Of a stretch of 64,000 nucleotides of DNA, positions 10,566-19,968 are shown one piece after another. A program made the position numbers and the translations under genes. The DNA is from SAR86 cluster bacterium (lineage in GTDB: Bacteria > Pseudomonadota > Gammaproteobacteria > Magnimaribacterales > TMED112), in NCBI GenBank assembly GCA_023703555.1, contig CP097968.1, forward strand, positions 141,451 to 205,450, given 5' to 3'. How positions within the stretch are numbered: position 1 is the first letter of the stretch; each line of letters begins with the position of its first letter. A model generated the notes under the pieces. That model saw nothing but the letters and a program-made list of their open reading frames with translations. It searched no databases and was not told the origin of the DNA.

Positions 10566-10981
10566 TGCTGCAGCCAAAAAAAACAAAATATAGAAAGCAA
10601 ATGAAAGGACGGAACAATGGTTTTGCCTCTGCAGGTTCAGAAATATCTTTTGGTGATTTTGGTCTCAAAGCAACCTCACACGGCATGTTAACTTCAAGAC
10701 AAATTGAGTCTGCCAGAAGAGCACTTGTGAGGTACATAAAAAGGGGTGGAAAGGTTTGGATTAGAGTCTTTCCAGACAAGCCTATTACAAAGAAACCTCT
10801 TGAAACAAGACAAGGCAAAGGAAAAGGAAATGTGGAATACTGGGCTAGCCCGATAAAGCCTGGAAAAATTCTTTATGAAGTAGCAGGTATACCAGAAAAA
10901 GAAGCTATAAGGGCATTTGAATTAGCTGGAGCCAAGCTGCCAATGTCAACAACGTTTGTTAAGAGAGGTTCAAATGGCTAA
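10565..10981 (+). CDS. rplP: 50S ribosomal protein L16
   Basis: Helps position aminoacyl-tRNA in the A site. The 138-residue product (E. coli 136) includes [19 protein letters not shown], the loop region [19 protein letters not shown] and [20 protein letters not shown]. Start overlaps the rpsC stop by one base; the 3' end overlaps rpmC by 8 bases. Confidence 0.97.
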   Translation: MLQPKKTKYRKQMKGRNNGFASAGSEISFGDFGLKATSHGMLTSRQIESARRALVRYIKRGGKVWIRVFPDKPITKKPLETRQGKGKGNVEYWASPIKPGKILYEVAGIPEKEAIRAFELAGAKLPMSTTFVKRGSNG

Positions 10982-11171
10982 GAAAAAAATTAAGGATCTG
11001 TCCAAGCTTAATAGAGAGCAACTAAATAAAGAACTTGTGTCTGCAAGAAAGGTGTTGTTTGAAAGCAATTTCAAGCATAAAATGGGCCAACTTAAAGAAA
11101 GTCATCTCTTAAAGACCACAAGAAAAGAGATAGCAAGGGTAAAAACGGAATTAGCAAAAAATGGCAAGTAA
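10974..11171 (+). CDS. rpmC: 50S ribosomal protein L29
   Basis: Tunnel-exit protein next to L23. I use the ATG at 10974 ([17 protein letters not shown], 65 residues; E. coli 63) rather than an upstream in-frame codon at 10956, because it matches family length and has a purine-rich GAGAGG site just upstream. Mostly helical. Overlaps rpsQ by 11 bases. Confidence 0.94.
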   Translation: MAKKKIKDLSKLNREQLNKELVSARKVLFESNFKHKMGQLKESHLLKTTRKEIARVKTELAKNGK

Positions 11172-11412
11172 AACATTGCAAGGAACAGTACTTAGTAAAA
11201 AAATGGATAAAACAATCACGGTAGTTGTACCGCGAAGAAAGAAACATCCTAAGTATGGTAAATACATAAATTTATCAACTAAATATCTTGTACATGACGA
11301 AAAAGCCCAGACTTCTGAGGGAGATCAAGTTTTAATTCAGGAGTGCAGGCCAATTTCTAAGAGAAAAAATTGGAAGCTTGTTGAAGTTATGAAGAAAGGA
11401 GCTGGAAAATGA
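11161..11412 (+). CDS. rpsQ: 30S ribosomal protein S17
   Basis: Early 16S rRNA-binding protein with an OB fold. The 83-residue product (E. coli 84) shows [29 protein letters not shown] and [19 protein letters not shown], all typical. Four-base overlap with rplN (ATGA) suggests translational coupling. Confidence 0.97.
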   Translation: MASKTLQGTVLSKKMDKTITVVVPRRKKHPKYGKYINLSTKYLVHDEKAQTSEGDQVLIQECRPISKRKNWKLVEVMKKGAGK

Positions 11413-11777
11413 TTCAGACTCAAACAATAATGAGTGTTGCAGACAATAGTGGTGCAAGATCAGTAATGTGTATAAAGGTATTGGGAGGATCAAAGAGGAG
11501 AACAGCTAATATTGGAGACGTTATAAAAGTTGCCGTTAAAGAGGCTATACCCCAAAGTAAAATAAAAAAAGGCTCGGTAATGAATGCGTTAGTTGTTCGC
11601 ACAAAGACAGGCGTACGAAGACAAGATGGCTCAAAAATTGGTTTTGACGAGAATGCTGTTGTTTTATTGAATAATAATAGAGAACCTATAGCCACTAGAG
11701 TCTTTGGTCCAGTTACAAGAGAGTTAAGATCAGCAAAATTTATGAAAATTGTTTCATTAGCTCCGGAGGTTTTGTAA
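11409..11777 (+). CDS. rplN: 50S ribosomal protein L14
   Basis: Subunit-interface protein that contacts helix 44 and is the docking site for the silencing factor RsfS. The 122-residue product equals the family length (E. coli 123). It contains [23 protein letters not shown] and [24 protein letters not shown]. First gene of the spc operon by family convention, though no promoter gap separates it from rpsQ here. Confidence 0.98.
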   Translation: MIQTQTIMSVADNSGARSVMCIKVLGGSKRRTANIGDVIKVAVKEAIPQSKIKKGSVMNALVVRTKTGVRRQDGSKIGFDENAVVLLNNNREPIATRVFGPVTRELRSAKFMKIVSLAPEVL

Positions 11778-12100
11778 TGAAATATAAAAATACAAAACTT
11801 AGAGAGGGCGATGAAGTTATTGTTATAACTGGTAAAGAAAAAGGGAAAAGAGGAAATATTAAAAGCATTTCTGGTGACAAGTGCCTTATAAATGAGCTGA
11901 ATTTAGCCAAAAGACATACTAGACCAAACCCACAACTGGGTATAACAGGTGGAATTGTTGAGAAAGAAATGCCTATAAAATTATCTAATGTAATGATCTG
12001 GAATAATTCAACAAAAAAAAGAGATAAAGTAGCTTTCAAGATAGAAAAGGATAAAAAAATAAGGATTTTTCGTTCTTCAGGAAAGGAGATTAAATCGTGA
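11777..12100 (+). CDS. rplX: 50S ribosomal protein L24
   Basis: Assembly initiator of the large subunit with an N-terminal KOW motif ([21 protein letters not shown]). The 107-residue product (E. coli 104) also has [26 protein letters not shown]. One-base overlap with rplN and a four-base overlap (GTGA) with rplE. Confidence 0.97.
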   Translation: MKYKNTKLREGDEVIVITGKEKGKRGNIKSISGDKCLINELNLAKRHTRPNPQLGITGGIVEKEMPIKLSNVMIWNNSTKKRDKVAFKIEKDKKIRIFRSSGKEIKS

Positions 12101-12642
12101 GTTTAAGAGACAAGTTCAATACTGAAATAGCCCCCTCTCTAAAACAGAAGTTAGGCTTGAAATCAATCATGGAAGTCCCAAGACTTCAAAAAATCACAAT
12201 TAATATGGGTGTAGGAGAAGCTGTGAAAGATAAAGGAGTGCTCGACAATGCATTGAAAGATTTAACTGTAATAGCTGGACAAAAACCCGTTGTAACAAAA
12301 GCTCGCAAAGCAGTTTCAAGCTTTAAGATCAGAGAAGACTATCCAATAGGATGTAAGGTTACCTTAAGAGGTAGCAAAATGTATGATTTTTTCGATAGAT
12401 TAATAAATTTAGCTATTCCTAGGGAGAAAGACTTCAGGGGATTAAGTGAAAAGTCTTTTGATGGTAATGGAAACTATAATTTAGGTATTAAAGAGCAAAT
12501 TATTTTTCCAGAGATAGATTATGACAAGGTTGATAAATTGAGAGGAATGGATATTGCAATATCAACCTCAAGCTTAAGAGACGATCATGCAAAGGAGTTA
12601 TTCATTTCTTTTAATTTTCCTTTTAGGGGCAACAATGGCTAG
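12097..12642 (+). CDS. rplE: 50S ribosomal protein L5
   Basis: Binds 5S rRNA and the P-site tRNA. The 181-residue product (E. coli 179) has [46 protein letters not shown] and [11 protein letters not shown]. Translation starts with GTG at 12097, preceded by GAAAGGAGA. The 3' end overlaps rpsN by 8 bases. Confidence 0.97.
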   Translation: MSLRDKFNTEIAPSLKQKLGLKSIMEVPRLQKITINMGVGEAVKDKGVLDNALKDLTVIAGQKPVVTKARKAVSSFKIREDYPIGCKVTLRGSKMYDFFDRLINLAIPREKDFRGLSEKSFDGNGNYNLGIKEQIIFPEIDYDKVDKLRGMDIAISTSSLRDDHAKELFISFNFPFRGNNG

Positions 12643-12937
12643 GAAATCAATAATTGAAAGAGAAAAAAAGAGGATGATGCTCGTAGATAAATACAGAGCA
12701 AAGCGTGCAGAGCTCAAAGAATTAGTACGAAAAGCTACAACATTTGAGGAAAAAATTGAAGCTCAAAGGCTTTTACAAAAACTTCCTAAAAACTCTAATC
12801 CATCAAGAGTTGTAAGAAGATGTACATTAACTGGCAGACCAAAGGGAGTTTATAGAAAATTTGGTTTAAGTAGAGCTAAATTAAGAGAACTTGCAATGGC
12901 AGGAAATTTACCGGGCATAAAAAAATCAAGTTGGTAA
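12635..12937 (+). CDS. rpsN: 30S ribosomal protein S14 (zinc-free type)
   Basis: Small-subunit head protein. The ATG at 12635 gives [16 protein letters not shown] and 100 residues, one short of E. coli. An in-frame upstream ATG at 12587 would add 16 residues unlike S14. [26 protein letters not shown] is the family core. The four-cysteine zinc ribbon of the short S14 form is absent, so this is the long, zinc-independent form. Confidence 0.96.
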   Translation: MARKSIIEREKKRMMLVDKYRAKRAELKELVRKATTFEEKIEAQRLLQKLPKNSNPSRVVRRCTLTGRPKGVYRKFGLSRAKLRELAMAGNLPGIKKSSW

Positions 12938-12947
12938 GGAAAATATT

Positions 12948-13334
12948 ATGACAGACCCCATTTCAGATTTGTTAACCAGAATAAGAAATGCACACCTAAG
13001 AGGCAAAGATGAGGTTATTGCTCCATATTCAAAAATGAAACATGAGCTTTTAAAGGTTCTTGCTAAAGAGGGCTATATTGGAGAAGTTAAAAAACAGAAA
13101 AATAAATTTGACGAACTTAAGATATCTCTTAAATATTTTCAAGGTAACCCAGTCATAAAAGAATTGAGAAGAGTATCTAAGCCTGGACTAAGGAAATATG
13201 GTAGTTATAAAGAATTAAAACCATTTAAAGGAGGACTGGGATTGAGAATCCTTTCGACAAGTAAGGGCTTAATTTCTGACAAGGAAGCAATAAAAGACAA
13301 AATTGGTGGTGAAGTAGTTTGTGAGGTATTTTAG
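12948..13334 (+). CDS. rpsH: 30S ribosomal protein S8
   Basis: Primary 16S rRNA binder; in E. coli it also represses the spc operon at the L5 site. The 128-residue product (E. coli 130) begins MTDPISDLLTRIRNAHLRGK and ends with ILSTSKGLISDKEAIKDKIGGEVVCEVF, the RNA-binding C-terminal domain. AAGGA lies just upstream of the start. rplF begins at the next base after the stop. Confidence 0.97.
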   Translation: MTDPISDLLTRIRNAHLRGKDEVIAPYSKMKHELLKVLAKEGYIGEVKKQKNKFDELKISLKYFQGNPVIKELRRVSKPGLRKYGSYKELKPFKGGLGLRILSTSKGLISDKEAIKDKIGGEVVCEVF

Positions 13335-13871
13335 ATGTCAAGAATAGCAAAAGACCCCGTAAAGTTTAGTGATTCTGTAAAGGTAATTCAGGAAAGCAAA
13401 GTGCTTAAATTTGAGGGACCAAAAGGTTTGCTAACTTTACAGATCCATCCTAGTGTTTCAGTTGAAGTTGTTGATAAACAAATTGTCGTCAAATGGAGTA
13501 GTGACGAGGCAAGGGCAATGGCAGGAACAATGAGAGCATTAATATCTAATTGTGTTATTGGAGTAACGCAGGGTTATGTGAAGAATATAAAATTGAATGG
13601 TGTAGGATATAGGGCAAAAGTTGAAGGAAAAAAAATAACACTTACCCTCGGTTTTTCTCATCCAGTTATTTATGAATTACCTCCTGAAGTAGACGCTAAA
13701 TCAGAAGGACAAACAGAATTTAATCTAACATCAATTAATAAACAAATTCTTGGACAAGTAAGTTCGGAAATTAGGGCATTCAGACCTCCGGAACCATATA
13801 AGGGTAAAGGAGTGTTCGTTGACAATGAGCATGTGATAAGAAAAGAACGTAAAAAAGCGGCAACAGCCTAA
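13335..13871 (+). CDS. rplF: 50S ribosomal protein L6
   Basis: Large-subunit protein at the base of the stalk, near the factor-binding site. The 178-residue product (E. coli 177) has the two repeated L6 domains and the C-terminal signature INKQILGQVSSEIRAFRPPEPYKGKGV. Immediately follows rpsH; rplR starts 3 bases later. Confidence 0.97.
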   Translation: MSRIAKDPVKFSDSVKVIQESKVLKFEGPKGLLTLQIHPSVSVEVVDKQIVVKWSSDEARAMAGTMRALISNCVIGVTQGYVKNIKLNGVGYRAKVEGKKITLTLGFSHPVIYELPPEVDAKSEGQTEFNLTSINKQILGQVSSEIRAFRPPEPYKGKGVFVDNEHVIRKERKKAATA

Positions 13872-13874
13872 AAA

Positions 13875-14222
13875 ATGAATAAGTTAACAACTAGAAAAAG
13901 AAGACAAAAAAAACTTCGTCATTACCAAGCAAAGAATGCAAAAGTATGTATTGTTATCAGCAAATCTTCAAGGAATATTTCTGCGCAATTGATAGATTTT
14001 TCAAAAGGAAAAGTTCTTGCAGCGTCATCAACGCTTTCTAAAGATTTTAAAGATAATAATGGTGGAAATATTGCTGCAGCAAAAAAAATTGGTGAAGCGA
14101 TTGCACTGAAAGCTTCAAAACTTGGATTTAAAAAAGTTTCCTTTGATAGAGCAGGTTTTAAATATCATGGAAGAGTTAAAGCACTTGCTGATGGAGCAAG
14201 AGAAGGAGGTTTAGAGTTCTAA
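13875..14222 (+). CDS. rplR: 50S ribosomal protein L18
   Basis: Binds 5S rRNA in the central protuberance. The 115-residue product (E. coli 117) has an arginine/lysine-rich N-terminus ([17 protein letters not shown]) and the conserved C-terminus [26 protein letters not shown]. One-base overlap with rpsE. Confidence 0.97.
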   Translation: MNKLTTRKRRQKKLRHYQAKNAKVCIVISKSSRNISAQLIDFSKGKVLAASSTLSKDFKDNNGGNIAAAKKIGEAIALKASKLGFKKVSFDRAGFKYHGRVKALADGAREGGLEF

Positions 14223-15031
14223 TGGAAAATTCAGAATTGAATGTCCAGCAACAAGAAACACTTGTAGAAAAGTTGGTTCAAGTTAATAGAGTTGCAAAAA
14301 CCGTTAAAGGGGGGAGAGTAATGTCTTTTACAGCATTAACTGTTGTAGGTGATGGAAATGGAAAAGTTGGATATGGAAGAGGTAAAGCTAAAGAAGTGCC
14401 AGTTGCAATTCAAAAAGCTCTTGACGAGGCAAAAAGAAGTCTTGTAAATGTTTCGCTTAATGGAAATACACTTTGGTATCCGGTAAAAGAAAAAAGCTCG
14501 GCCACAAAAGTTTATATGCAGCCTGCTTCTGAGGGAACAGGAATTATCGCAGGTGGAGCAATGAGAGCTGTATTAGAGCTTGTTGGAGTAAAAAATGTTC
14601 TAGCAAAATGTTACGGTTCAACAAATCCAATTAATGTGGTAAGAGCTACTATAGAGGGCCTTGCAAAGATGGAATCACCAGATGCTGTTCAAAGGAGACT
14701 TGGGAAATATAAAGAAGTGCCAGTTGCAATTCAAAAAGCTCTTGACGAGGCAAAAAGAAGTCTTGTAAATGTTTCGCTTAATGGAAATACACTTTGGTAT
14801 CCGGTAAAAGAAAAAAGCTCGGCCACAAAAGTTTATATGCAGCCTGCTTCTGAGGGAACAGGAATTATCGCAGGTGGAGCAATGAGAGCTGTATTAGAGC
14901 TTGTTGGAGTAAAAAATGTTCTAGCAAAATGTTACGGTTCAACAAATCCAATTAATGTGGTAAGAGCTACTATAGAGGGCCTTGCAAAGATGGAATCACC
15001 AGATGCTGTTCAAAGGAGACTTGGGAAATAA
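14222..15031 (+). CDS. rpsE: 30S ribosomal protein S5 with internally duplicated C-terminal part
   Basis: S5 lies at the mRNA entry pore and guards decoding fidelity. Residues 1-162 alone form a complete normal S5 (E. coli 167): dsRBD-like N-terminal domain with [35 protein letters not shown], then the C-terminal domain from about residue 85. The stop expected after K162 is replaced by Tyr (TAT). Residues 164-269 then repeat residues 57-162 exactly, giving 269 residues with two C-terminal domains. The repeat comes from a perfect 321-bp DNA duplication, which is in frame. It could be a very recent real mutation or an assembly artefact; either way the ancestral gene ended with the sequence now found at 15031. 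Confidence 0.93.
   Translation: MENSELNVQQQETLVEKLVQVNRVAKTVKGGRVMSFTALTVVGDGNGKVGYGRGKAKEVPVAIQKALDEAKRSLVNVSLNGNTLWYPVKEKSSATKVYMQPASEGTGIIAGGAMRAVLELVGVKNVLAKCYGSTNPINVVRATIEGLAKMESPDAVQRRLGKYKEVPVAIQKALDEAKRSLVNVSLNGNTLWYPVKEKSSATKVYMQPASEGTGIIAGGAMRAVLELVGVKNVLAKCYGSTNPINVVRATIEGLAKMESPDAVQRRLGK
14389..15030 (+). repeat. Perfect 321-bp direct tandem duplication inside rpsE
   Basis: Bases 14389-14709 and 14710-15030 are identical over all 321 positions. Flanking bases differ at once on both sides (C versus A on the left, T versus A on the right). The unit is 107 codons, so the frame is kept. The first unit ends two bases into the original TAA stop, which becomes TAT. The two breakpoint contexts share only patchy similarity (GGTAAAGCTA versus GGGAAATATA), so no clean microhomology marks the junction. 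Confidence 0.97.
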
Positions 15032-15213
15032 TGAGCATCAAGGTTACACAAGTTAGGAGCTTAATAGGCAGGAAAAAAGAACACAGATTATGCATTAAAG
15101 GCCTTGGTCTTAGAAAAGTTGGAGACGTAAGGATGTTGGAAGACACCCCTGCAGTCAGAGGTATGATTAAAAAAGCAGAATTCTTGTTAAAAGTTGAAGA
15201 GGTAAAGGAATGA
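15031..15213 (+). CDS. rpmD: 50S ribosomal protein L30
   Basis: Small large-subunit protein of 60 residues (E. coli 59) with [27 protein letters not shown], the family core. Its ATG overlaps the rpsE stop by one base and its 3' end overlaps rplO by four bases (ATGA). Confidence 0.97.
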   Translation: MSIKVTQVRSLIGRKKEHRLCIKGLGLRKVGDVRMLEDTPAVRGMIKKAEFLLKVEEVKE

Positions 15214-15614
15214 AAAATATTTCTTTAAATAATATTTCTTTAGAGAAAACAAATAAAGATAGAAAACGTGTAGGACGTGGAGCAGGTTCAGGTCTTGGAA
15301 AGACAGCTGGAAGAGGACATAAAGGTCAAAAGTCTCGTTCAGGTGGATCTATACGACCCGGCTTTGAAGGTGGCCAAATGCCGTTACAGCAAAGGCTGCC
15401 AAAATTTGGATTTACTTCAAGAGTTTCTAAAACAAGTGAAAGTGTCAATATTAGAGAAGTAATAGAATTGAAAAAAATAGACTTAGAAACACTCCAAAAA
15501 TTAGGAATTATTAAAAAAAGTACAAAAAAAGTGAAAATTTTTGGGGAAGGAAAGCTCAAGTCAAAAATCACTGACGAAAGAATAAAATCTTCAAAAGGAG
15601 TAAAATTTGAGTAA
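15210..15614 (+). CDS. rplO: 50S ribosomal protein L15
   Basis: Late-assembly large-subunit protein. The 134-residue product (E. coli 144) has the glycine-rich extension [22 protein letters not shown] and then [18 protein letters not shown]. It ends a little early compared with E. coli, just inside the overlap with secY. The terminal lysine codons overlap the secY ribosome-binding site AAAGGAG. Confidence 0.96.
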   Translation: MKNISLNNISLEKTNKDRKRVGRGAGSGLGKTAGRGHKGQKSRSGGSIRPGFEGGQMPLQQRLPKFGFTSRVSKTSESVNIREVIELKKIDLETLQKLGIIKKSTKKVKIFGEGKLKSKITDERIKSSKGVKFE

Positions 15615-16905
15615 TTCAATGAATGAGCTTTGGCAAAGACTTGGTTTTCTTGCCGTGGCATTGATTGTTTATCGAATTGGTACCCACATACCTATACCTG
15701 GAATAAATCCTGAACAAGTCGCTGCTTTATTCCAACAAAGCCAGGGAACGATACTACAGTACTTCAATTTATTTTCAGGTGGTGCTCTTGAAAGGATGAG
15801 TATTTTTGCATTAAGTGTTGTGCCGTATATTTCTTCAGCAATTGTTATGCAATTATTCTCAAATTCTCTACCCTATCTTCAAGAGTTAAAAAAAGACGGT
15901 CAGTCTGGTCGAAATAAGATTACTCAATATACTCGTTATGGAGCTGTTGTTTTTGCAATAATTCAATCAACTGCACTTACAATAACGCTCCAGACAGCGG
16001 GTTTAATTGAATCAACAGGATTATTTAGTGCAGTCGTTGCCATATCTTCCATTGTTGCAGGTACTATTTTTTTAATGTGGTTAGGTGAACAAATCTCTGA
16101 AAGGGGTATAGGTAACGGGATATCTTTAATTATAGCCACGAGTATAATCACTGGTGTTCCTAGGGCAATTGGGCAAGCTCTAGAACAGACACAGCAAGGC
16201 GATTTAAATTATCTTTTACTGTTGATTCTTGCAATTTTATCTCTGTTGGTTGTTGCTTTCGTTGTCTTTGTTGAGAATGCTCAAAGAAAAATTACTGTAA
16301 ATTATGCTCAAAGAAATCAAGTTAGGGGAATGATTCAGGCCCCATCAAGTTTTTTACCACTCAAATTAAATATGTCAGGAGTTATTCCTGCAATTTTTGC
16401 TAGTACTTTTCTCCTTTTTCCTGCTTCTTTATCTTCGTGGTTTGGAAATATAGACGGGCTAGGGGGTTTGCAGGAATTCTCGTTATACTTAAATCCAGGA
16501 CAACCGTTATATATACTACTTTTTGTGGTCCTTATAGTTTCATTCTGTTACATATGGTTAGCTCTAACTTTTAATTCTCAAGATATGGCTGACAACTTAA
16601 AGAGAGGAGGAGCATACATTCCAGGAATAAGGCCTGGTGAACAGACAGCAAGTTTCATAGACCTAATATTATCAAGATTGACTGTTTTTGGAGCATTTTA
16701 TTTGTCGTTGGTCTGCATACTACCACTTATTCTTGTAAATAGTCTTGGTATTTCATTTTACCTTGGAGGAACATCTGTATTAATTGTCGTAGTAGTCCTA
16801 CTGGATTTGCAAAGACAAATTCAATCATATGTAATGAGCCAACAATATGCATCAGTATTAAAAAATGCTAATATTTCGAACTCGAAAAAAAGTAGGAGAA
16901 GATGA
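15607..16905 (+). CDS. secY: Protein translocase subunit SecY
   Basis: Channel subunit of SecYEG in the inner membrane. The 432-residue product has about ten membrane segments, the plug-region [36 protein letters not shown] and [14 protein letters not shown] in the cytosolic loop. I use the TTG at 15607, six bases after AAAGGAG (15594-15600); an ATG at 15619 would trim four residues. Its place between rplO and rpmJ in the spc operon is standard. Confidence 0.97.
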   Translation: MSNSMNELWQRLGFLAVALIVYRIGTHIPIPGINPEQVAALFQQSQGTILQYFNLFSGGALERMSIFALSVVPYISSAIVMQLFSNSLPYLQELKKDGQSGRNKITQYTRYGAVVFAIIQSTALTITLQTAGLIESTGLFSAVVAISSIVAGTIFLMWLGEQISERGIGNGISLIIATSIITGVPRAIGQALEQTQQGDLNYLLLLILAILSLLVVAFVVFVENAQRKITVNYAQRNQVRGMIQAPSSFLPLKLNMSGVIPAIFASTFLLFPASLSSWFGNIDGLGGLQEFSLYLNPGQPLYILLFVVLIVSFCYIWLALTFNSQDMADNLKRGGAYIPGIRPGEQTASFIDLILSRLTVFGAFYLSLVCILPLILVNSLGISFYLGGTSVLIVVVVLLDLQRQIQSYVMSQQYASVLKNANISNSKKSRRR

Positions 16906-17015
16906 AAGTAAGATCGTCAGTTAAAAGAATTTGCAAAGATTGTAAAGTTGTGAAACGTAGTGGAACAGTATTTGTAATTTGTAAGAACAAAAGACACAAA
17001 CAAAGGCAGGGCTAA
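16902..17015 (+). CDS. rpmJ: 50S ribosomal protein L36 (zinc-binding form)
   Basis: A 37-residue gene at the end of the spc operon. The translation starts [20 protein letters not shown] and ends HKQRQG, matching L36. Cys11, Cys14, Cys27 and His32 form the zinc ribbon of the C+ paralogue. The ATG overlaps the secY stop by four bases (ATGA), with AGGAGA just upstream. rpsM starts at the next base. Confidence 0.97.
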   Translation: MKVRSSVKRICKDCKVVKRSGTVFVICKNKRHKQRQG

Positions 17016-17372
17016 ATGGCAAGAGTAGCAGGGATAAATATACCAGATAGCAAACATCTAGATGTTTCTCTTACCCATATATTTGGTATTGGAAGAAAAA
17101 CTGCACAGAGTATATGCAAGAAATTAAAGATCGATTTTACAAAGAAAGTCTCATCTTTGTCAGAGCAAGAACTAGATGTCATAAGAGACGAACTAAAAAA
17201 TTATCAAGTTGAAGGAGATTTGAGAAGAGACATAAATTTCAATATTAAAAGACTCATGGATTTAGGTTGTTACAGAGGGATTAGACACCGCAAAGGACTG
17301 CCTTTAAGAGGTCAAAGAACTAAGACTAATGCAAGAACAAGGAAAGGACCTAGGAAGCCTATAAGAGCCTAA
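17016..17372 (+). CDS. rpsM: 30S ribosomal protein S13
   Basis: Head protein bridging the two subunits and contacting P-site tRNA. The 118-residue product (E. coli 118) starts [26 protein letters not shown] and ends with the arginine-rich [22 protein letters not shown] tail. First gene of the alpha operon by convention; no gap separates it from rpmJ, so spc and alpha are probably one transcript here. Confidence 0.98.
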   Translation: MARVAGINIPDSKHLDVSLTHIFGIGRKTAQSICKKLKIDFTKKVSSLSEQELDVIRDELKNYQVEGDLRRDINFNIKRLMDLGCYRGIRHRKGLPLRGQRTKTNARTRKGPRKPIRA

Positions 17373-17743
17373 TGGTAAAAAAGAAGCAAAAGAGAGTTGT
17401 TACAGATGGCATTGCACATATTAATGCTTCCTTTAACAATACAATAGTGATGATTACAGATATGGGTGGAAACGCACTGTGTTGGGCAACTTCAGGTGGG
17501 CAAGGGTTTAAGGGTTCCAGAAAAAGCACTCCATTCGCAGCACAAATTGCTGCTGAAAGAGCAGGGAATATGGCTAAAGAACTTGGGATGATAAACCTCG
17601 AAGTAAGAGTCAAAGGTCCTGGTGCAGGGAGAGAATCATCTGTAAGAGCATTAAATGCTTGTGGATTAAGAATAAACAAAATTACAGACGTTACCCCGCT
17701 ACCCCACAATGGCTGTAGACCCCCAAAAAAGAGGAGAGTTTAG
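17372..17743 (+). CDS. rpsK: 30S ribosomal protein S11
   Basis: Platform protein near the E site. The 123-residue product (E. coli 129) contains [46 protein letters not shown] and ends [20 protein letters not shown], the invariant tail. One-base overlap with rpsM; rpsD starts 2 bases after its stop. Confidence 0.98.
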   Translation: MVKKKQKRVVTDGIAHINASFNNTIVMITDMGGNALCWATSGGQGFKGSRKSTPFAAQIAAERAGNMAKELGMINLEVRVKGPGAGRESSVRALNACGLRINKITDVTPLPHNGCRPPKKRRV

Positions 17744-17745
17744 GA

Positions 17746-18363
17746 ATGGCAAGATATCGAGGCCCAAGATTAAGATTGTCAAGAAGAGAAGGAACAGATC
17801 TCTTTTTGACAACAGGCACTAGAGCAATAGAATCAAAATGCAAGCTTGAAAATAAACCTGGAAATGCCCAGTCAAGAACACGACTATCTGATTATGGCAC
17901 TCAACTTAGAGAAAAACAAAAGGTAAAAAGAATGTATGGTCTTCTAGAAAAACAGTTTAGAAACTATTATTTAAAAGCTGCAAATGCCAAAGGAAACACC
18001 GGAGAAAATCTCTTAAATCTTTTAGAGTCGAGATTAGATAATGTTGTTTACAGAATGGGTTTTGCTGTTACAAGAGCTGAGGCAAGACAAATGGTGAGTC
18101 ATAAAGCTGTGAGTGTAAATGGAAACTGTGTAAATGTTCCTTCATATAACGTATTACCTGATGACATTGTTTCCATAAGAAATAAAAACAAACAACAATT
18201 ACGTATCAAGGCTGCAGCTGATCTCTCAAAATCAAGAGAGGCATTAAGTTGGCTGGATGTAAATCTTGAAGAACTTGAAGGGAAATTTGTTAATTATCCA
18301 GATCGTTCTGAACTAAGTGCTGATATTAATGAAAATTTAATAATAGAGCTTTATTCAAAATAA
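17746..18363 (+). CDS. rpsD: 30S ribosomal protein S4
   Basis: Primary 16S rRNA binder and, in E. coli, repressor of the alpha operon. The 205-residue product (E. coli 206) starts [19 protein letters not shown], lacks the N-terminal zinc cysteines, and has the S4 RNA-binding domain [34 protein letters not shown] precedes the ATG. Confidence 0.97.
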   Translation: MARYRGPRLRLSRREGTDLFLTTGTRAIESKCKLENKPGNAQSRTRLSDYGTQLREKQKVKRMYGLLEKQFRNYYLKAANAKGNTGENLLNLLESRLDNVVYRMGFAVTRAEARQMVSHKAVSVNGNCVNVPSYNVLPDDIVSIRNKNKQQLRIKAAADLSKSREALSWLDVNLEELEGKFVNYPDRSELSADINENLIIELYSK

Positions 18364-18377
18364 AATTTGAGGAAAAT

Positions 18378-19331
18378 ATGGAAGAAAAATTAAATGTTTT
18401 AGCGCCTGAAGTGGCAAAAGTAGAAGAAGTTGATAAAAACAACTTAAAGTTAGTATTAGAACCGTTTGAAAGAGGCTTTGGGTACACTATTGGACACAGT
18501 TTAAGAAGAATCCTTCTTTCCTTCATGCCCGGCGCGGCAGTCTCAGAAGTAAAAATAGACGGAGTTGAACATGAATATGGAACAATTGAAGGTGTAAAAG
18601 AAGATATATTAGATATTCTTCTAAATCTGAAAGGTTTAGCGATTAAACTCGAGGGATCTGGTGAAGTTGAGTTAAGCCTTAACATTAAAACTCCAAAAAC
18701 TATAACCGCAGGTGATTTAGAGCTGCCAGCAGGTGTTGAGATTGTAAATCCAAAACATGTAATAGCCACTTTGGTTGAACCAAAAAAATTTAGTATGACA
18801 TTAAAAGTTAAGAGAGGTATTGGTTATCAACCAGCTGAAAATAATAAAGATAAAAGCGTCGATTCACTTCATCTTGATGCAATCTACTCTCCTGTTAAAA
18901 GGGTAAATTATAAAGTCGAAAATACTAGGGTAGAAAATAGAACTGATCTTGATAAGCTAATTCTTGACCTTGAAACAAATGGAACAATTGATGCAAAACA
19001 AGCAGTAAAATATGCGGCTACAATTTTACAACATCAACTATCAGTTTTTGTTGATGAAGAGCTTGTATCGAGAAAAGAGAAAAGAAAAGATAAATATGAC
19101 TTTGATCCTCTTCTTTTAAGATCAATTGAAGAGCTTGAACTTACAGTAAGATCAACAAATTGTCTGAAAGCTGAAAATATTTTTCTCATCGGAGATTTAA
19201 TCCAAAGATCAGAGATGGATTTGTTAAAAACACCAAATCTTGGAAAGAAATCGCTGAATGAAATTAAAGATGAACTTGCTTCCAGAAGTCTATCATTAGG
19301 AACAGTGCTTAAAAACTGGCCACCAATGTAA
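18378..19331 (+). CDS. rpoA: DNA-directed RNA polymerase subunit alpha
   Basis: Assembles the polymerase core and binds UP elements and activators. The 317-residue product (E. coli 329) has the N-terminal dimerisation domain ([22 protein letters not shown]) and a complete C-terminal domain. The latter contains [17 protein letters not shown] (the DNA-binding arginine region) and [21 protein letters not shown]. An AGGAAAAT site precedes the ATG. It sits between rpsD and rplQ as usual. Confidence 0.98.
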   Translation: MEEKLNVLAPEVAKVEEVDKNNLKLVLEPFERGFGYTIGHSLRRILLSFMPGAAVSEVKIDGVEHEYGTIEGVKEDILDILLNLKGLAIKLEGSGEVELSLNIKTPKTITAGDLELPAGVEIVNPKHVIATLVEPKKFSMTLKVKRGIGYQPAENNKDKSVDSLHLDAIYSPVKRVNYKVENTRVENRTDLDKLILDLETNGTIDAKQAVKYAATILQHQLSVFVDEELVSRKEKRKDKYDFDPLLLRSIEELELTVRSTNCLKAENIFLIGDLIQRSEMDLLKTPNLGKKSLNEIKDELASRSLSLGTVLKNWPPM

Positions 19332-19332
19332 T

Positions 19333-19968
19333 ATGAGACATCGAAAGGTAAGTAGAAGGTTTAGCAGATCGTCATCACACAGAGTTGCGATGATGAGAAA
19401 CCTTGCTATTTCGCTTATTGAGCATGAAATAATTAAGACTACTGCTGAAAAAGGCAAGGACTTAAGAAGGTTTATTGAACCATTAATAACAAGAGCGAAA
19501 GCTGATACTCTTCATAATAGAAGGGAGGTAATTTCTTCTCTAAACTCAAAATCAGCAACGTCAAAATTATTTTCAGATTTAGGGCCTCGCTTTAAAGAAA
19601 CTAAAGGCGGATATTTAAGGGTTATAAAAGCTGGTTTTAGAGAAGGCGATAGAGCTGACATGTGTTATGTCGAATTAACAATACGAGAAGTCGAACAAAA
19701 ATCAGATGATGATTCATTGAATGATATGCAGCTTAGCCAGGATACAAGAGAAAGTGCACCACAAAAACTTGATACAGTTAATACCGAAACTAAAGAACCT
19801 GCAACAACCAAAGCACCAGCTAAGAAAGCAGCAACTAAAGAACCTGCAACAACCAAAGCACCAGCTAAGAAAGCAGCAACTAAAGAACCTGCAACAACCA
19901 AAGCACCAGTTAAGAAAGCAAAGAAAGAAAAACCAAAAGAGAACTGGTGGTCAAGGTTTTTTAAATAA
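19333..19968 (+). CDS. rplQ: 50S ribosomal protein L17 with repetitive C-terminal tail
   Basis: Tunnel-exit protein. Residues 1 to about 117 are a normal L17 (MRHRKVSRRFSRSSSHRVAMMRNL, GGYLRVIKAGFREGDRADMCYVEL). The protein then runs to 211 residues against 127 in E. coli. The tail first has an acidic, serine-rich linker and then three 15-residue repeats (TKEPATTKAPAKKAA). It ends in a lysine-rich stretch and NWWSRFFK. The tail is basic and probably disordered. The stop lies inside the 3' end of the convergent uvrA (8-base overlap). Confidence 0.96.
   Translation: MRHRKVSRRFSRSSSHRVAMMRNLAISLIEHEIIKTTAEKGKDLRRFIEPLITRAKADTLHNRREVISSLNSKSATSKLFSDLGPRFKETKGGYLRVIKAGFREGDRADMCYVELTIREVEQKSDDDSLNDMQLSQDTRESAPQKLDTVNTETKEPATTKAPAKKAATKEPATTKAPAKKAATKEPATTKAPVKKAKKEKPKENWWSRFFK
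19789..19923 (+). repeat. Three-copy 45-bp coding tandem repeat in rplQ
   Basis: Units at 19789-19833, 19834-19878 and 19879-19923 each encode T-K-E-P-A-T-T-K-A-P-(A/V)-K-K-A-(A/K). Units one and two are identical at DNA level; the third differs near its end. Recent expansion is likely and length may vary among strains. Confidence 0.95.
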
